Shown: positions 61,604 to 64,000 of the stretch, in pieces
Position numbering within the stretch: the stretch's first letter is position 1
Layout of the letters: each line of letters opens with the position of its first letter
DNA from: Reticulitermes lucifugus
Lineage: Eukaryota > Arthropoda > Insecta > Blattodea > Rhinotermitidae
DNA length: 64,000 nt
Reading direction: 5' to 3'
Assembly (NCBI GenBank): GCA_026260175.1
Contig: JAKCWW010000064.1
Location: 53,202-117,201 of the forward strand
Position numbers and translations under genes: made by a program
The notes under the pieces: model-generated
Seen by the model: the letters and a program-made list of their open reading frames with translations, nothing else
Database searches by the model: none
Told to the model about the DNA's origin: nothing

Positions 61604-62653
61604 CCGTGGCCATACGCCATTAATATTGTTCTTACAGAAGCACGACAAACACATAAAGGAGGCGAATAGAAAAGACAGAGACATTGGGACAACTAGACCG
61701 CGTCTTAAAGTCGCTTGCAAGTGAGCGCGAATTGCGGCGTTCGCAGTCACAGACACGCAGCTAATGGCTCAACGTATCTGTACAGCCGAACTACACACTT
61801 TGGAGGAACGACCATGATAGTACCTCTGCGTAAAATGACCATAATTTCATTACATTTCATTTCAATTTCCTCGCACCCGTAAGCCAATGTAATGGAAACA
61901 AATGTGCTGGAAACTGTCAAAAGCACGCCCTTTGCTAATTTCAAAAGTACCCAAATTCACCAACTGAAATGCCTCGTTCCATTGATGTTTACGTGTATAT
62001 TCGTGCTTTTATTCCATACGGAAACACAAGCACCATTCTGGAACATACTGCGCGGTATACCGGTGACCTCACGTTCCTTTGAACTTTCCGCGTACCCATT
62101 CCTCCCAAAAGAAATATAAGCCATGTTAGCAACGTAGATAGAAGTGCAAAAAATATGAAAATAGAAAATCATAGCCTTACGTGATTTATTAAAACCGTAC
62201 ACAGGCGAACATACTGCAGTATACTGGTGACCTTAACTTGCATTCACTGCGGCAAAGCATTGCCCACGAATAGGGAGGCATGGCTGTACTTTACTATGGC
62301 AAGTAACAGTAATAATTTGCACTAATAATTTTGACTTTGGTGCTACACATGGGATAAATGCTAGGCCACATCACCGCGTCGTCTGTAACAGTCAAAGAAA
62401 TGGTCTTAGTCTTCATGGACACGCTCGTAATACAGGAATGCACAAATATTCCAAAAATCTAGAGGCAGCCATAATATTCTAGGCGAAAGAAGAATGACAT
62501 GAAAAAAGTTCCACACCGAGGACCGACAAATTTTAGGTACCACCGCACAACAGTTGAGCACCCTGCGTTTATGTTTCCGTAGAAGCCAAGGATAGCTCGC
62601 GATGTCGTGAGGAGACTAGCAGCAACCAGACAGTGACGCAACACTAAGCACTT
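61604..62653. other. No feature recognised
   Basis: No gene or repeat family seen. Confidence 0.45.
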
Positions 62654-62687
62654 TTTGGTCGACACGACTCTTTGGTCGACACGACTC
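62654..62687. repeat. Tandem duplication, 17 bp x 2
   Basis: TTTGGTCGACACGACTC occurs twice in direct succession without a mismatch. Confidence 0.95.
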
Positions 62688-63028
62688 TTTGAGTACTCAG
62701 TGAACCAAGAAGCGCAGCAGCAATCACAAGAACTGCTACGTAACGCAACAGGAGAAGTCGATGGCGCTCAAGTGCACGTTACAAAAAGTTACGATGCCAG
62801 AAATATGAGCGTGTAACGACGTTATATCAACTATACCGCATCACATAAAGAAATACCGGACAACTGTAAATGGCAAAGAGTATCGACAGAGTCGTTATGT
62901 TTTATAGGAACAGAAAACTGCATGGCACTTGATACGCAAGCCGACATTCAAAAACGGAATTCACAGAGCAAGAAGCAAGCGTGTTACTCGCCAGAACGCC
63001 GCGTCTGTTGTTTCTTTGTTAGAATCAG
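62688..63028. other. No feature recognised
   Basis: No gene or repeat family seen. Confidence 0.45.
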
Positions 63029-63112
63029 TAAGTTCAGGTACAGCAAAGTGTACCGTACGCGCCATCACGGTTAAGTTCAGGTACAGCAAAGTGTACCGTA
63101 CGCGCCATCACG
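63029..63112. repeat. Tandem duplication, 41-bp identical copies, period 43
   Basis: The 41-bp segment beginning TAAGTTCAGGTACAGCAAAG at 63029 is repeated without a mismatch at 63072, separated by GT. Identity implies a recent event, or a collapsed or duplicated assembly joint. Confidence 0.95.
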
Positions 63113-64000
63113 CGCTAAAATACAAGACCACGTAGTAAGCACACAACTGCATCACCGTTACTGTACATACATAGCGTACAATCGGAGACAAAGTACTAAT
63201 AAACAGAAGACTGTTAAAATGCCACGTTCTAACTGTATTGCTCCATGCTGTGAAACAAACCAACTCGTTATACAATTTAATATTAACAAGCACGTTTATC
63301 TCATACACATTTCAGTGTTTTGGCATGTCATAACCGAGCGCAACATAAAGCAGCTACAGTACCCGATATGTACTGCAGCAAGTAGCCTACAGGTATACAT
63401 CGGTCAGAGGTAATCAGCAATGAGGATTGTACCGGAGAACTATTATAAGTTGCTGCATTCGGCGACCACCTTCAGGGCTGGCGGCCAGGGGTCACAATCC
63501 CATGACCTTTCACCAAATACTGCATATGCCAAGAAAATTAGAATACTGAAAAGGTCAGCAAGGGTTATACACAGTGATAATCAAGATGACAGCACTAATA
63601 GGTATAACGACGACGATGATAACAACAATAAAAAGGGTAGGGTCTTCAATATGTGAGGCTCTCCCGTGCCGGCTTTGGTTCCTGACGTTGAAATACTATG
63701 CTGTCTGGGGAGATGAGAAATGGTTTATAGTAGATATAAAGCAAGGAAATGGAATTGAAGATATACGTTCTCCAGAAATATGAACGATGACACAGGCAAG
63801 GGGAAAACGCAAAAATAGGTCTTCTTTAACTATACTGGAAAACCAAGACGTCAACAGGCATATGAGGAACAGATTCCAAGCAACCCACCCTCATACAGCT
63901 TGCGTAATGAAGAGCTCGCAGCACATCAGTGGCACTGACGTAACCTTACAACAACAAATCCTACGCCTTCCACACAAAGTTCGCCGGTTTGAGTGACTTA
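63113..64000. other. No feature recognised
   Basis: Short open frames only; no gene or repeat family recognised up to the window end. Confidence 0.45.

Overview
The window looks like nuclear DNA of an insect, most likely Blattodea (cockroach or termite). The inference rests on the repeats. I recognise short interspersed elements (SINEs) and eroded non-LTR retrotransposon (LINE) C-termini whose translated motifs I know from cockroach and termite genomes; no database search was possible. The base composition is moderately AT-rich, no open reading frame exceeds about 150 codons, and there is one assembly gap (Ns, 10627-10761). I find no convincing host protein-coding gene, no functional tRNA or rRNA, no CRISPR array and no recognisable virus-derived element. 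This is a gene-poor intergenic or intronic region built of old transposon debris.

Left part (1-16 kb): a family-4 SINE cut by the window edge, a family-1 SINE (648-848), two family-3 SINE pieces (2455-3335), a family-2 SINE with clear A and B boxes (5974-6262), a minisatellite of alternating 20- and 21-bp units (9273-9382), a family-4 SINE interrupted by the gap, and a short near-perfect hairpin (15558-15598). Middle (16-31 kb): LINE fragments at 16.1, 22.5, 27.1 and 30.4 kb, family-1 SINEs at 16.5 and 26.4 kb, and three palindromic or fold-back elements (17.7, 19.2, 20.2 kb). Several of these and other fold-back units carry a motif resembling a hammerhead ribozyme core.

Right part (31-64 kb): a cluster of three TATCGATA octamers at 33.53 kb, which is the best candidate for a host promoter. 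Next come two neighbouring family-1 SINEs (33.9-34.6 kb), a family-3 SINE (36.4 kb), two unrelated Tc1/mariner-superfamily transposase relics (39.2 and 44.9 kb), a pogo/Tigger-like repeat (40.4 kb), and a SINE piece abutting a LINE fragment (43.5-44.06 kb). Beyond these are a further SINE (50.6 kb), a second copy of the (GAAT)n-tailed LINE (58.4 kb), and two recent-looking short tandem duplications (62.65 and 63.03 kb).

The elements do not form a pathway. The likely biological relationship is that the SINEs depended on LINE enzymes for copying. All copies seen here are truncated, shifted or diverged, so nothing in the window looks able to move by itself today.
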